Positions 27,154 through 39,308 of a stretch of 64,000 bases of DNA are shown here, in pieces (position 1 is the first letter of the stretch; each line of letters opens with the position of its first letter). The position numbers were made by a program, and so were the translations under genes. The notes beneath the pieces were generated by a model. The model saw nothing but the letters and a program-made list of their open reading frames with translations. It was not told the origin of the DNA and did no database searches. Source of the stretch: Paenibacillaceae bacterium GAS479 (GTDB taxonomy: Bacteria > Bacillota > Bacilli > Paenibacillales > Paenibacillaceae); NCBI GenBank assembly GCA_900105225.1, contig LT629764.1, positions 4,608,501 through 4,672,500 of the forward strand, given 5' to 3'.

Positions 27154-27513
27154 ATGCCTATGCAGCTAACCAACGAACTAGGTAAAATCAATGTTACAGA
27201 CGATGTTATCGCCGTTATTGCAGGCTCGGCAGCGCTGGAATGCTACGGCCTGGTCGGCATGGCTTCCCGCAAGCAGCTCAAGGACGGCATCGCCGAGCTT
27301 CTAAAGAGGGACAACCTCTCCCGCGGCGTCGAAGTAAGACGTGAGAACGAGGAGACACATATCGACCTGCACATCATCGTGGGCTATGGTACCCGGATTT
27401 CCGAGGTTGCCCATAACATCCAGACCAAGGTCAAATACGTACTGAATGAAGTGATCGGCCTGCGGGTCGACCATGTCCATATTTTTGTCCAGGGCGTGCG
27501 GGTCATCAGTTAG
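27154..27513 (+). CDS. yloU: Asp23/Gls24 (DUF322) family envelope-stress protein YloU
   Basis: A 119-residue Asp23/Gls24-family protein. The family pattern is visible: LGKINVTDDVIAVIAG at the start and VDHVHIFVQGVRV at the end. In relatives these small proteins are linked to cell-envelope homeostasis, and this one is always found before the fatty-acid kinase gene. GAAGGAG at 27133-27139 is rather far from ATG 27154. Confidence 0.9.
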   Translation: MPMQLTNELGKINVTDDVIAVIAGSAALECYGLVGMASRKQLKDGIAELLKRDNLSRGVEVRRENEETHIDLHIIVGYGTRISEVAHNIQTKVKYVLNEVIGLRVDHVHIFVQGVRVIS

Positions 27514-27533
27514 TCAGGAAGGGGAAATTTTGC

Positions 27534-29351
27534 TTGAGAAAGCGCTCTATTAATGGTTCAGACTTCGCCGGTATGGCTTTGCTCGGTGCGGAGAATTTGC
27601 AGCGTGGCGCGGAACATGTCAACGCTCTGAATGTGTTTCCCGTTCCGGACGGAGATACGGGAACGAATATGAACTTAACGATGGCCTCCGGTGTCCGGGA
27701 GCTGCAAAGCAAACGCTCGGACTCGATCGGCCGTACGGCAGAGGCGCTGTCCAAGGGTCTGCTGATGGGTGCACGCGGCAACTCCGGCGTTATTCTTTCG
27801 CAGCTGTTCCGCGGAACAGCTAAGGCGCTCGCCGGATTGGATGAGGCTGGTCCTATTCAATTTGCCGCTGCTTTGCAGCAGGGTGTCGACATGGCCTACA
27901 AGGCTGTGGTCAAGCCAGTTGAGGGTACGATCCTAACCGTAGCCAGGGAGACAGCTCGTCATGCTCAGCAGGTGGCGCGGCGTATAAGCGATATGGAGAC
28001 GCTCATGCAGGAGGTCTATGACAAGGCCAATGAGACGCTTCAGCGCACGCCGGATATGCTGCCCGTGCTGAAGCAGGTCGGCGTTGTCGATTCCGGTGGA
28101 CAAGGTCTCGTATTAATTTACGAGGGCTTTCTGGACTATCTCGTGGGAAGGTCTTCCGATTCAGCCGAAATGGCCTCTGAGGCTGCCCCGGTAGAATCGT
28201 TCAAGGATCTGCCTGGAACCGTTGCTCGTTCTACGGAACCGGCGCGCGGTTATGCGCAAGCGGCTCCGGCTGTTAACGCTGGCAGCAAGGCTCAAGCTCA
28301 GCTGTCGACGAACGAGATTGAATTTTTCTACGACATGGAATTTTTCATTAAGCGCAAGCTGGCTGCTCCGGGAGCGCCTGCATTTAATGAGGAAGCGTTC
28401 CGCAAGGCTCTGGCGCAGGATGGGGATTCCATTATCGTCATTTCGGACGAGGATATCATCAAAATTCATGTTCACTCCCGTCGTCCCGGGGACGTACTGA
28501 GCCTGGCAATGCCTTATGGCGAGTTGACCGAGCTTCATATCCTCAATATGCGGGAACAGCATCGCGAGCTTGTCGGCGAAGAGATCAACTTCAACGCAGC
28601 TGCAGTTGATCTGGCTACTGATGAAGCTCTGGCAGTTGCCGAGGTGCTGGCTGGCTCCGTACCTCAAGGGGGTGCGGAAGCCGTTCATGAATGGGCGCCT
28701 TACGGCATCGTGGCCGTAGCTATCGGCGAGGGCATTTCCGGCATTTTCCTGGACAATAATGTCGATATTGTTCTCTCCGGCGGACAGACGATGAACCCGA
28801 GCACAGAAGATTTTCTCAAGGCGATTGATTCCCTTCCGGCCGAGCATATCTTCCTGTTGCCCAACAATAGCAACATCATTCTGGCCGCTGAGCAGGCCGC
28901 CGAACTATCCGAGCGTTCGGTATCGGTCATTTCGACCCGCACCGTGCCGCAAGGTTTAGCCGCAGTACTGGCCTTCAAGGACAGCGAGACGCCAGATCGC
29001 AACATCGCACTGATGAGCGGAGCGGCGGAAGCGGTACGTTCCGGCAGCGTCACACAGGCGGTGCGCAACACCGAGATCGATGGGGTAGAAGTACAGGAAG
29101 GCGACTTTATCGGCATCGTCGAGAAGAAGATCGTCGTATCCGAAGCGGACTTGCAGCTTGCCTGCCGCGGCCTCATTAACGAGCTTCTGGAAAACGGCGG
29201 CGATTTGCTGACGATTTTGACAGGTGAAGGCTCCGAGGCAGAACATACAGATGAGCTGGCTTCTTGGGTAACGGAGACGTACCCGGATGTGGAACTCGAA
29301 GTACATGAGGGCGGGCAGCCGCTCTACCCATATCTGTTCGCTTTGGAATAA
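27534..29351 (+). CDS. fakA: fatty acid kinase ATP-binding subunit FakA (DAK-phosphatase/DhaL-type, YloV)
   Basis: A 605-residue protein. The N-terminal DhaL/Dak2-like kinase domain shows NVFPVPDGDTGTNMNLT with the three Mg-binding Asp/Asn residues and LLMGARGNSGVILSQ; a middle and C-terminal DegV-like part follows. FakA phosphorylates fatty acids bound by FakB partners so they can enter phospholipid synthesis. Start is TTG 27534 after AGGAAGGGG. A DegV/FakB gene follows directly, which supports the pairing. Confidence 0.93.
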   Translation: MRKRSINGSDFAGMALLGAENLQRGAEHVNALNVFPVPDGDTGTNMNLTMASGVRELQSKRSDSIGRTAEALSKGLLMGARGNSGVILSQLFRGTAKALAGLDEAGPIQFAAALQQGVDMAYKAVVKPVEGTILTVARETARHAQQVARRISDMETLMQEVYDKANETLQRTPDMLPVLKQVGVVDSGGQGLVLIYEGFLDYLVGRSSDSAEMASEAAPVESFKDLPGTVARSTEPARGYAQAAPAVNAGSKAQAQLSTNEIEFFYDMEFFIKRKLAAPGAPAFNEEAFRKALAQDGDSIIVISDEDIIKIHVHSRRPGDVLSLAMPYGELTELHILNMREQHRELVGEEINFNAAAVDLATDEALAVAEVLAGSVPQGGAEAVHEWAPYGIVAVAIGEGISGIFLDNNVDIVLSGGQTMNPSTEDFLKAIDSLPAEHIFLLPNNSNIILAAEQAAELSERSVSVISTRTVPQGLAAVLAFKDSETPDRNIALMSGAAEAVRSGSVTQAVRNTEIDGVEVQEGDFIGIVEKKIVVSEADLQLACRGLINELLENGGDLLTILTGEGSEAEHTDELASWVTETYPDVELEVHEGGQPLYPYLFALE

Positions 29352-29432
29352 TCGGCGCTATGGCGCCTCATTACTTGGCTCCTTTCCGCGCGCATCAGGG
29401 ATGACGGAATGGAGTCTGTGGAGGTAGCGACA

Positions 29433-30286
29433 ATGACTCAGGTTCGTATTGTGACCGACAGCACTTCGGATATCCCGCAGGAGATCCGCGAGCGTCTCGG
29501 CATCGAGATGGTGCCGTTGCAGGTTCTGTTCGGCAGTGAATCCTTCCTGGATTCGGTTACGCTGAAGTCGGAGCAGTTCTATGATAAGCTGATCGCCTTC
29601 AATGGCTTGCCGACGACCTCACAGCCTTCTCCTGCGGAATTCATTACGGTATATGAGCGTCTACTGGATGAAACTCCTGAGGCGTCCATCATATCCATCC
29701 ATCTATCCTCCCAGTTCAGCGGAACGTTTCAGTCCGCGATGCTGGGGAGTACTATGCTGGAGCGTGCAGCGGATATCTCGGTATTCGACTCTCGCACCGC
29801 CTCGTGCGGAATTGGCATGCTCGTCGTCAAGGCGGCCGAGATGGCGCAGTCCGGCAGCTCCAAGGAAGAGATTCTGCGGGAGATCGAGCGGATGCGTAGT
29901 GAGACCGAGCTTTATTTTCTGGTCGAGACGCTGGAATACTTGCAAAAAGGCGGTCGAATCGGCAAAGCATCTGCACTTATCGGTTCTATTCTGAACATCA
30001 AGCCGATTCTTTCGATTGATTCCTCCGGCGTTATTGTGCCGGTAGACAAAGTCCGTGGTACTAAAAAGGCCGTTCAACGTATTATCGAGCTGCTCAGAGG
30101 CAAGTTCCCAGCGGATGTACCGGTTTCGGTTCATTTTGCCTGGACGAGTCAGAGGGGTTCAGCTCTTGAGCTGTATGAAGCGGTCAATGCCAACTTTAAC
30201 GTAGCCAGCACTTCAACCACGACGCTCGGACCGGTCATCGGCACCCATGTTGGACCCGGTACCGTAGCCGTCTTTATGCAAAAGAT

Positions 30287-30290
<4 letters not shown>
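29433..30290 (+). CDS. DegV family fatty-acid-binding protein (FakB-like)
   Basis: A 285-residue DegV-family protein. RIVTDSTSDIP at the N-terminus, TSQPSPAEF and SSQFSGTFQSA (lipid carboxylate-binding Ser/Thr region), and the C-terminal GPVIGTHVGPGTVAVF are typical. It most likely delivers a fatty acid to FakA encoded just upstream. The start at 29433 has GGAGG eight bases before it. Its ATGA overlap with recG couples them. Confidence 0.92.
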
Positions 30291-32350
<2,060 letters not shown>

Positions 32351-32460
32351 TCCGGCAGTTTATTGCGCGAGCAGGCAACTCTCGGCAGTCTGGGGCATAT
32401 AGTAACATCGGTGGTTATTGGGGCGGATGCCCGACCAAATCGATGGAGGTGCCCTACTGC

Positions 32461-32748
32461 ATGAGCTACGTCAAATATGGAATCCGGCCCGAATTCGTCG
32501 AGCGCGTGAAGCTCAAAATGAAAAATCCCGCAATTAAAGAACGGATAACGATGCTGACGAACGGGCTGACCAAGTTTGATCTTGCCGACCGAGCAAAAGT
32601 ACGCAGACTGGTGAAGAGCGCCGCGAGCGTTCTGCAGGAAAAGCTGACCGATGCCCAGGAAGAGCAACTCGTTCAATTCGTACTCAGCCAAAAAATCGAT
32701 CCGAACAATACGTTCCATCTCATTAAGTTATGGGGAATGTTCCGCTAG
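32461..32748 (+). CDS. stage VI sporulation protein F-like
   Basis: A 95-residue protein that resembles the SpoVIF/YjcC family (involved in spore coat assembly). It is a basic, helical protein: MLTNGLTKFDLADRAKVRRLVK in two parts and a C-terminal LSQKIDPNNTFHLIKLW. GGAGGTG at 32445-32451 sets the ATG at 32461; the earlier in-frame ATG at 32443 overlaps that ribosome site. It ends the conserved block; a strong terminator follows. Confidence 0.75.
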   Translation: MSYVKYGIRPEFVERVKLKMKNPAIKERITMLTNGLTKFDLADRAKVRRLVKSAASVLQEKLTDAQEEQLVQFVLSQKIDPNNTFHLIKLWGMFR

Positions 32749-32782
32749 CAGCGGTAATTTCCAGAGCTAAGTTATATTCGGC

Positions 32783-32817
32783 ACGGTCCTGCATTTTTTT
32801 GCAGGGCCGTTTTTTTG
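32783..32817 (+). terminator. intrinsic terminator after the spoVIF-like gene
   Basis: ACGGTCCTGC (32783-32792) pairs with GCAGGGCCGT (32801-32810) with one G-T pair, followed by seven T. Confidence 0.9.
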
Positions 32818-32913
32818 TTTTTTCATCTGGATCTGTGCCCGTCCCCGCCGGGAGAAAGCAGGCTTGTATCTCGTACATAAGCTTTTCTGATGGAAAGCAT
32901 ACAACATCCGGAT

Positions 32914-32963
32914 TTCACAAACGGCTTCCCCTGACCTATAGTTAAGCCATCAAGCATTGATGG
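32914..32963 (+). promoter_or_regulatory. promoter and palindromic operator-like site before the YeiH-type gene
   Basis: TTCACA (32914-32919), 17-bp spacer and TATAGT (32937-32942) form a good sigma-A promoter. The perfect palindrome CCATCAA-GCA-TTGATGG at 32947-32963 lies over the expected transcription start, where a repressor could block it. No regulator gene is adjacent. Confidence 0.6.
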
Positions 32964-32978
32964 AAGGAGGGGAAGGGA

Positions 32979-34181
32979 ATGGCGGGATCGCTGGAACGCT
33001 TGGGAGGCAAGTGGAAAAATCGAAGGGTATCTAGCTCGGCAGCCGAGAAAATGGAGGATGGTCTCGCGGCCGATGCGGCTGTGGCGCATACCAGACTGAG
33101 CCGTCTGGCGGCGCGTGTGCCTGTTTCTGTGCTACGCCAATTGCTAGGCAAACCGAGGCTGCTGCATGGCTTGCTCTTGACGGCGCTGCTCGCAGCTGTA
33201 GCGCGTATGCTCTCCGAGCTGCCAGGGCTTGGCGTGATAGGGCCGCTGGTGCTGGCCATCCTGCTCGGCATGGCATATCGCGAGCTTATGGGCAGCGTGC
33301 CGCTAGGTGCTGCCGCAGGCATAGCCTTCTCCTCCCGCCAGCTGCTGCGGCTGGGCATTATTTTGCTCGGGATGCGGCTCAATCTCATGGATATTATCAA
33401 GGCGGGACCGCAGGTGCTGCTGCTGGACGCCATTCATATTGCGGTGACGATTCCGTTTGTATACTGGGTGTCCAAGCGGCTAGGAGCCGGTAGAAATCTC
33501 GGTATGTTGACCGCCTGTGGTACGGCGATTTGCGGCGCTGCTGCCGTGGCTGCTATATCTCCTCAGCTCAAAGCGCGTCAGGAGGAAACGGCAGTTGCAG
33601 CAGCGGTTGTGGCGATTCTCGGCACGCTTTTTACGATCGCCTATACGCTCCTTTATCCCGTGCTGAAGCTGGGTGCTATCGGCTACGGTGCCTGGGCAGG
33701 CTCCACACTGCATGAGGTTGCTCACGTGCTGGCAGCTGCAGCGCCAATGGGCAGCGAAGCGCTGGATATGGCGGTGCTCGTCAAGCTGGCGCGAGTGGCG
33801 ATGCTTGTACCAGTAGCACTGTTGCTCGGTGTGTGGGTACAGCGCTCGGCAAGAAACTCCGCAGCCGAAAATGTCGCTTCCCCTGCAAAAGCAGGAACCC
33901 GCAGCGGCAAAGAGCCGATTCCAGTTCCTTGGTTCATCTTTGGTTTCCTGGCGATGGGTGGCGTCAATACGCTCGGAATCATCCCGCCATCCGTTGCAGA
34001 TGCGATGGTCGTTGCAGCTTATCTGCTCATCGCCATGGCTATGGCAGGACTCGGTCTTGGCGTCGACTTCCGCGTCTTCCGCCGTCTTGGCGGCAAAGCG
34101 TTCCTTGCCGGATTGGCCGGCTCGGTGTTATTGGCTGTGTTAGGCTTCTTTCTTGTCCAGGCGTTCGGGCTGGCTGGGTAG
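32979..34181 (+). CDS. YeiH family putative sulfate exporter / membrane transporter
   Basis: A 400-residue protein of the UPF0324/YeiH family. After a charged cytoplasmic start of about 60 residues come roughly ten membrane spans. The conserved GPLVLAILLGM, GIILLGMRLNL, CGTAICGAAAV and the helix with AGSTLHEVAHVLAA are family marks. Family members are annotated as putative sulfate exporters, but the substrate is not experimentally settled for most. AAGGAGGGG precedes ATG 32979. Confidence 0.88.
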   Translation: MAGSLERLGGKWKNRRVSSSAAEKMEDGLAADAAVAHTRLSRLAARVPVSVLRQLLGKPRLLHGLLLTALLAAVARMLSELPGLGVIGPLVLAILLGMAYRELMGSVPLGAAAGIAFSSRQLLRLGIILLGMRLNLMDIIKAGPQVLLLDAIHIAVTIPFVYWVSKRLGAGRNLGMLTACGTAICGAAAVAAISPQLKARQEETAVAAAVVAILGTLFTIAYTLLYPVLKLGAIGYGAWAGSTLHEVAHVLAAAAPMGSEALDMAVLVKLARVAMLVPVALLLGVWVQRSARNSAAENVASPAKAGTRSGKEPIPVPWFIFGFLAMGGVNTLGIIPPSVADAMVVAAYLLIAMAMAGLGLGVDFRVFRRLGGKAFLAGLAGSVLLAVLGFFLVQAFGLAG

Positions 34182-34271
34182 AGCTGCCAAGTGGGATCAA
34201 GTTTGTCCCGTTTATCGAACTTGGGTTAGACAGATCCTTCGCATAATTTCAAACGAAAGTCGTCATAACCT

Positions 34272-34310
34272 AAAAAAGGCCTGCCACTGGAATCTGTGGC
34301 AGGCTTTTAA
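34272..34310. terminator. bidirectional terminator between the YeiH-type gene and the fused ATPase gene
   Basis: GCCTGCCAC (34279-34287) pairs with GTGGCAGGC (34296-34304). An A run before and T run after give both strands a terminator. Confidence 0.85.
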
Positions 34311-34366
34311 CACACTTGATCAAAACGGAGTGCTACGTTACGTTGCGGCATAGTTTTGCTGCTGGC

Positions 34367-36103
34367 TTAGCCGGTTGCAACGGCTACCCAGTGCCCTTTT
34401 TTAACTTCCACGAATTCGGAGTGTTCGAGCCCGTAGGGATCAGCTTTGGACGCTTCCTCATGCGGCACTAGCTTCTTCTGCGATTCAACCTTGGGATCGG
34501 GTACCGGGATAGCCGCTAGCAGCGACTTCGTATAGGCATGGATCGGGTTTGAGTAAAGCTCCTCGCTTTCGGCCAGCTCTACAATCTTCCCTTTGTACAT
34601 TACCGCCACGCGGTCGCTAATATGCTTCACCATCGATAGATCATGGGCGATGAAAAGGTACGTAAGACCAAGCCTTTGCTGAAGCTCCTCAAGCAGCTTC
34701 ACAATCTGGGCTTGAATCGAAACGTCGAGAGCGGACAACGGCTCGTCACAGACGATAAATTCCGGTTCCACGGCGAGCGTCCGCGCAATGCCGATCCGCT
34801 GGCGCTGGCCGCCGGAAAACTCATGCGGGTACCGCATGGCATGAGACGGGTCAAGGCCAACCATCTCAAGCAGTTCCTCGACACGTCTCTGACGATCCCG
34901 CTTGGAGCTCGTTATTCCATGGACATCAAGAGCCTCGCCGATAATATCAATGACGCGAAGTCTTGGATTCAGGGATGCGTACGGATCTTGGAAGATTATT
35001 CCCATATGCCGCCTCATCGTTTTCATCTCCGAGCGGTTTAATCGCTGAAGTGGTATCCCTTTGAAAAGGACTTCGCCGCCCGTCGCTTCATTTAAGCGGA
35101 GAATCGTGCGCCCGGTCGTCGACTTGCCGCTGCCCGATTCACCTACCACGCCGAGCGTTTCGCCTGCCTGGATATCAAAGCTGATATCATTAACCGCTTT
35201 AACAATCTGTCCTTTTCCCATATCAAAATACTGCTTCAAAGCACGAACCTGCAGCAGAGGCACGCCCTCTTCACGCTGAACGATCGAAGGTACGGGTTTT
35301 GCTTTTTTCTTCTCGTCCAAGCGCGGTAATGCGTTGAGCAGCTTAACGGTATATGGATGTTGCGGGTTTGCAAAAATTTGCTCCGTTGTTCCCGTCTCGA
35401 CGATTTCTCCTTCCTTCATCACGACGACGCGGTCACACATGCCGGCCACGACGCCGAGGTCATGCGTAATTAAAATAATGGAGGTACCTAGCTGCTTCTG
35501 TATATCCTTCATCTGATAAAGAATCTGTGCTTGTATGGTCACGTCAAGCGATGTTGTCGGCTCATCTGCGATAAGGAGCGAAGGCCGACACGCCAGCGCA
35601 ATGGCGATCATGACCCGCTGACGCATCCCGCCAGAGAATTCATGAGGATATTGATTATAGCGTGTTTCGCTGTTGGGAATGCCTACGAGCTTCAGCATCT
35701 CAATGGCTTCCGTGCGGGCTTGCTTCTTGTCCAGCTTGCGATGCTTAATCAAGCTTTCTTCAATTTGGTTGCCGATTCTCATCGTAGGATTAAGGGAGGA
35801 CATGGGATCTTGAAAGATCATCCCGATATCCCTTCCGCGTATGGCTTCCATTTCTTTGTCGGTTTTAAAGGCAAGGTTTTGGCCTTGAAAAAGCACCTCT
35901 CCGTTTTTCACCATGGAAGGAGGAGAGGGCAGCAACCTCATAATCGTACGTGCGGTAACGCTTTTGCCGCTGCCGGATTCACCTACGATTCCCAGCGTCT
36001 CGCCTTTATGGACTTCAAAGCTGACATGGCGAACAGCTTCTATTTCTTTGTCACGGGTGAAAAAAGAAACCGATAGATCGTTAACTTGTAATAATGTATC
36101 CAT
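34367..36103 (-). CDS. fused double ATPase of an Opp/Dpp-like ABC transporter
   Basis: A 578-residue protein with two complete ABC ATPase units, equivalent to separate OppD and OppF. Each has its own Walker A (GESGSGKS), the signature FSGGMRQRV or FSGGQRQRI, and a Walker B (LLIADEPT and FIVCDEPL). The second unit starts near residue 300. It should power the divergently encoded permeases at 36.2-39.2 kb. I use ATG 36103, where the family-like [11 protein letters not shown] begins, with AGGTG upstream; an in-frame ATG at 36142 with AAGGA is equally possible (591 residues). A 9-bp inverted repeat lies in the divergent promoter region. Confidence 0.92.
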   Translation of the reverse strand: MDTLLQVNDLSVSFFTRDKEIEAVRHVSFEVHKGETLGIVGESGSGKSVTARTIMRLLPSPPSMVKNGEVLFQGQNLAFKTDKEMEAIRGRDIGMIFQDPMSSLNPTMRIGNQIEESLIKHRKLDKKQARTEAIEMLKLVGIPNSETRYNQYPHEFSGGMRQRVMIAIALACRPSLLIADEPTTSLDVTIQAQILYQMKDIQKQLGTSIILITHDLGVVAGMCDRVVVMKEGEIVETGTTEQIFANPQHPYTVKLLNALPRLDEKKKAKPVPSIVQREEGVPLLQVRALKQYFDMGKGQIVKAVNDISFDIQAGETLGVVGESGSGKSTTGRTILRLNEATGGEVLFKGIPLQRLNRSEMKTMRRHMGIIFQDPYASLNPRLRVIDIIGEALDVHGITSSKRDRQRRVEELLEMVGLDPSHAMRYPHEFSGGQRQRIGIARTLAVEPEFIVCDEPLSALDVSIQAQIVKLLEELQQRLGLTYLFIAHDLSMVKHISDRVAVMYKGKIVELAESEELYSNPIHAYTKSLLAAIPVPDPKVESQKKLVPHEEASKADPYGLEHSEFVEVKKGHWVAVATG

Positions 36104-36142
36104 GTATGCACCTGCAATTCTGTCGTTTTCCGATATTGACAT

Positions 36143-36183
36143 ATTCCGATCCTTAAAATAAAATTTACTATACTGATCGGAAT
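36143..36183. promoter_or_regulatory. 9-bp perfect inverted repeat in the divergent transporter promoter region
   Basis: ATTCCGATC (36143-36151) and GATCGGAAT (36175-36183) are separated by 23 bp, so each divergent gene has the same GATCGGAAT in its own reading direction. The spacer contains TATACT (36169-36174, possible plus-strand -10) and on the minus strand TTGAAT-17-TAAATT (36185-36190 and 36162-36167) could be the ATPase promoter. One regulator could therefore control both operons. Confidence 0.55.
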
Positions 36184-36225
36184 AATTCAATTTAAAATTA
36201 TTAGGATGAAAGGAAGCGGACTAGC

Positions 36226-37668
36226 TTGAAAGGGCATGCAACTGCAACGGGTAATGGCTTTGTTGATCCTATTGCCGCCATCTACCGCAAAATGTTATTA
36301 CATCCGGCCTACAGTCTGCTTATATTGCTGTTAGGAGCACCCGTATCCGTCATCGTGTATGTTGTTCATCAATATCGCAAATCCAAATATGGCTACAAAG
36401 TCATCGCAGAGGAGACGAGGAACAAGCTGCTTGCAACCGGGTACCGGGACAAGCTGCTGCTGGAGGCTAAGGAGCAGCTTATTCGTAAGCATCGTTTCTT
36501 CGGGCAAACGGTCAGCACAGGGCAGACCGAACTGGAAGCGAATCGGATGGCTGAGATCAAATTCAATGAAACGTTCAACCATGAGCTGGAGAAACGGCTT
36601 GCCGGCGAGAACGGGCTGAAGTTTTCGTTTGGCGACACGTATCATGTGCTAGCCTTGAATCCTGTCTTTTTTACATTATCATTAATTATCGGTTTTCCCA
36701 TGTACTTACTGTTGGCAATCTATTCGATGCCATACTTGAAATACGTTGCCGAACGAATGGTGATGTCTTTATTCGTTATTTTGGGAGTCTCCTTTCTCGT
36801 TTTTACGATCCTATATATATCGCCGATGAACCCTGCGGCTAACTTATTAGGAGAAACAGCGACCGCTGAGCAAATCGCGGCGTTCAACCATCTTTATGGT
36901 TTGGATCAACCCTATCTAGTCCAGCTATGGGACACGATCAGAGGCATATTTACTTTTGATCTCGGCAAGTCTTTCGCAGGCAACGAGAATGTTACTGCAG
37001 CCATCGCGAATAAATTCCCGGTGACGCTAACGTTAACGGCTATCTCGACGCTGATTGCTGTATTGATCGCTCTGCCAATCGGCATTATTTCGGCTACAAG
37101 ACCAAATTCCTTTTTTGATTATACCTTTATGTTCATCGCTTTGCTGGGATTATCAATCCCGAATTTCTGGCAGGCTCTTATTTTTATTTTGAATTTTTCG
37201 ATTAAGCTACCCTGGTTGCCCGCAACGTATAACCCTGAGAACTGGCTGTCCGCGATTATGCCGATCGTCGTTCTAGGTACGGGCCTAACGGCTGCTGTAG
37301 CTCGAATGACCCGTTCATCAACGCTGGAGGTCATCCACGAGGATTACATTACAACTGCAAGGGCAAAAGGGCTTGCCCGAAAAACGGTCATATGGAAGCA
37401 TGGCGTAGGTAACGCGCTTATCCCAATTATTACGGTCATCGGCCTGCAGTTTGGCGGAATGCTCGGCGGAGCGGCGGTTACAGAGAAAGTATTCAATATT
37501 AGCGGTATAGGCAGTTATATCGTAGATAAGCAGTTCATTCCTGACATTCCTAGCGTGATGGGCGGGGTCGTTTATACTGCTATTATCATCTCGATCGTGA
37601 ACGTTATCGTCGATTTGATGTACGCGTTTTTTGATCCTAGAATCCGTTCGAAAATGAAACAATACTAA
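36226..37668 (+). CDS. OppB/DppB-like permease with ~170-residue N-terminal extension
   Basis: A 480-residue permease. The canonical OppB core starts near residue 171 ([20 protein letters not shown]), and contains the GLDQPY, DLGKSF and EAA-type motif ARAKGL. Before it lies an extra part: one membrane span at about residues 28-48, a charged cytoplasmic segment of about 95 residues rich in Lys, Glu and Asn, and a second span at about 148-168. Usual OppB proteins are near 310-330 residues. The start is TTG 36226 with AGGA about 12 bases upstream. It is divergent from the fused ATPase gene and followed by the second permease. Confidence 0.88.
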   Translation: MKGHATATGNGFVDPIAAIYRKMLLHPAYSLLILLLGAPVSVIVYVVHQYRKSKYGYKVIAEETRNKLLATGYRDKLLLEAKEQLIRKHRFFGQTVSTGQTELEANRMAEIKFNETFNHELEKRLAGENGLKFSFGDTYHVLALNPVFFTLSLIIGFPMYLLLAIYSMPYLKYVAERMVMSLFVILGVSFLVFTILYISPMNPAANLLGETATAEQIAAFNHLYGLDQPYLVQLWDTIRGIFTFDLGKSFAGNENVTAAIANKFPVTLTLTAISTLIAVLIALPIGIISATRPNSFFDYTFMFIALLGLSIPNFWQALIFILNFSIKLPWLPATYNPENWLSAIMPIVVLGTGLTAAVARMTRSSTLEVIHEDYITTARAKGLARKTVIWKHGVGNALIPIITVIGLQFGGMLGGAAVTEKVFNISGIGSYIVDKQFIPDIPSVMGGVVYTAIIISIVNVIVDLMYAFFDPRIRSKMKQY

Positions 37669-37682
37669 AGCAGGTGCTACTT

Positions 37683-39191
37683 TTGACGAATTCTACTATC
37701 AGTAAGCAAGAAGTCAGATTCAGGCTTAAATCAAACCAGGAATACAGTCAGGCGAGCTTCGCTGGCATCGTATCCTTAGCGCTGGGTTTTGTTCTTCTGC
37801 TAAACAGTTATGTTCCCGGAGACGGGTCATTTAAGCCGGCAGTACTTATTGCAAGCATTGCCTATTTTGTCTTCGCGCTGCTTGAGCTGGCGGTATGGGC
37901 GCTCATTCGCAACGATCTTATCCGTACTGGCGCCATTAAACGTTCTACAAGGATGCTTGGTTATGTATTGCTGTTAAGTATTCTAACCGCTAACGTATTC
38001 GTGGCAACCACGGCGTTTCAGCTTATCAAGCAGAAAAAAAGTGCGGCGTACACACTAGCCGTTTATTCGCTGCTTACGACAGTGCTCGTATTCGCGGTGT
38101 CAGCCCTCAACCTGTTTAAGCCTTATGTAGCTAACGGATTTGTAATCGGCATGCTTTTGCTGATCGTTGCCGCAATTCTGCAGCTCGCCGCATTGCTTCT
38201 AGTTGCCAAGCATGCAGATAAAGCAGTTATGCCACGCTGGATGGGACTCATTGCCGGCATCCTTATTTTAACTTCGGTGTCTGGCAACTTGTTCGCCTTA
38301 TTTCTTGGGTTATTGCTGATTGCCAAGCTGCGGGACAAAGGTTATTCATCCGGTTCCAAGCTGGGGGAAGTCGTGGAGCGGCTGTCGAGAAGCTCGACTT
38401 CTATGTTGGGACTGCTCTTTATCCTATTCCTGCTCACGTTGTCCATAACCAGTTACCTCACTTTTGATTACGGGTTTGCGATTGAGAACAACTACAGCTT
38501 GATTCTTCAATCTCCTGAGCTGGCCTATCCGCTAGGAACGGATAATTTCGGTAGAGATCTGTTCTCGCGTATTGTCTTTGGCGCGCGCATCTCATTGGCC
38601 GTTGGCCTATTGTCAACACTCATACCTGTTCTGATCGGGGGCGTGCTGGGTGCAGTGTCCGGTTATTATGGGCGGCATACAGACAACATTATTATGAGAA
38701 TGCTCGATATCCTCTATGCGATTCCGGGCATTCTTCTAGCGATTGCCATTATTGCGGCATTCGGCGCAAGTACGGTCAATTTAATTTTGGCACTCAGCGT
38801 AGGTGCGATACCCACTTATGCACGGACGATGAGAGCCAATGTCATGCTCGTATCCACCTTGGAATATGTTCAGGCTGCTAGAGCTTTCGGCTCCAGTGAC
38901 CGGACTATTTTGTTCAAGCATATCGTACCGAACTCCATCGCGCCGATGATTGTAAAATCTACGCTGACAATTGGCACCGTTGTTATCTCGACCAGCAGCT
39001 TGAGCTACTTGGGTCTCGGTGTAGAGCCTCATATTCCGGAGTGGGGCAATATTTTAAAGCTCGGAAGCGCCTATCTCGAGACGCATGCCTTTACGGCTGT
39101 TTATCCGGGACTTGCGATTATCGCGCTTGTGCTTTCCTTCAACTTCCTTGGAGACGGTTTGCGCGATGCGCTTGATCCAAAGCTGGATTAA
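37683..39191 (+). CDS. OppC/DppC-like permease with ~230-residue multi-span N-terminal extension
   Basis: A 502-residue permease. The canonical OppC core begins near residue 235 with [17 protein letters not shown], then [15 protein letters not shown] and the EAA-type loop [12 protein letters not shown]. The first 230 residues add about six or seven hydrophobic spans that ordinary OppC proteins (about 300 residues) lack. The start is TTG 37683 with GCAGGTG upstream; a GTG at 37674 is in frame but overlaps that site. It follows the first permease by 14 bp. Confidence 0.87.
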   Translation: MTNSTISKQEVRFRLKSNQEYSQASFAGIVSLALGFVLLLNSYVPGDGSFKPAVLIASIAYFVFALLELAVWALIRNDLIRTGAIKRSTRMLGYVLLLSILTANVFVATTAFQLIKQKKSAAYTLAVYSLLTTVLVFAVSALNLFKPYVANGFVIGMLLLIVAAILQLAALLLVAKHADKAVMPRWMGLIAGILILTSVSGNLFALFLGLLLIAKLRDKGYSSGSKLGEVVERLSRSSTSMLGLLFILFLLTLSITSYLTFDYGFAIENNYSLILQSPELAYPLGTDNFGRDLFSRIVFGARISLAVGLLSTLIPVLIGGVLGAVSGYYGRHTDNIIMRMLDILYAIPGILLAIAIIAAFGASTVNLILALSVGAIPTYARTMRANVMLVSTLEYVQAARAFGSSDRTILFKHIVPNSIAPMIVKSTLTIGTVVISTSSLSYLGLGVEPHIPEWGNILKLGSAYLETHAFTAVYPGLAIIALVLSFNFLGDGLRDALDPKLD

Positions 39192-39308
39192 TGATTTTAT
39201 TCCTTTTTTAACCTCATTCATATTCCATCTACTTCTACGTTGCGAGACATGAACGGACGATAACTGAATGTGAGTTAACATACAAAGATAACCCAGGAGG
39301 GGACTACC

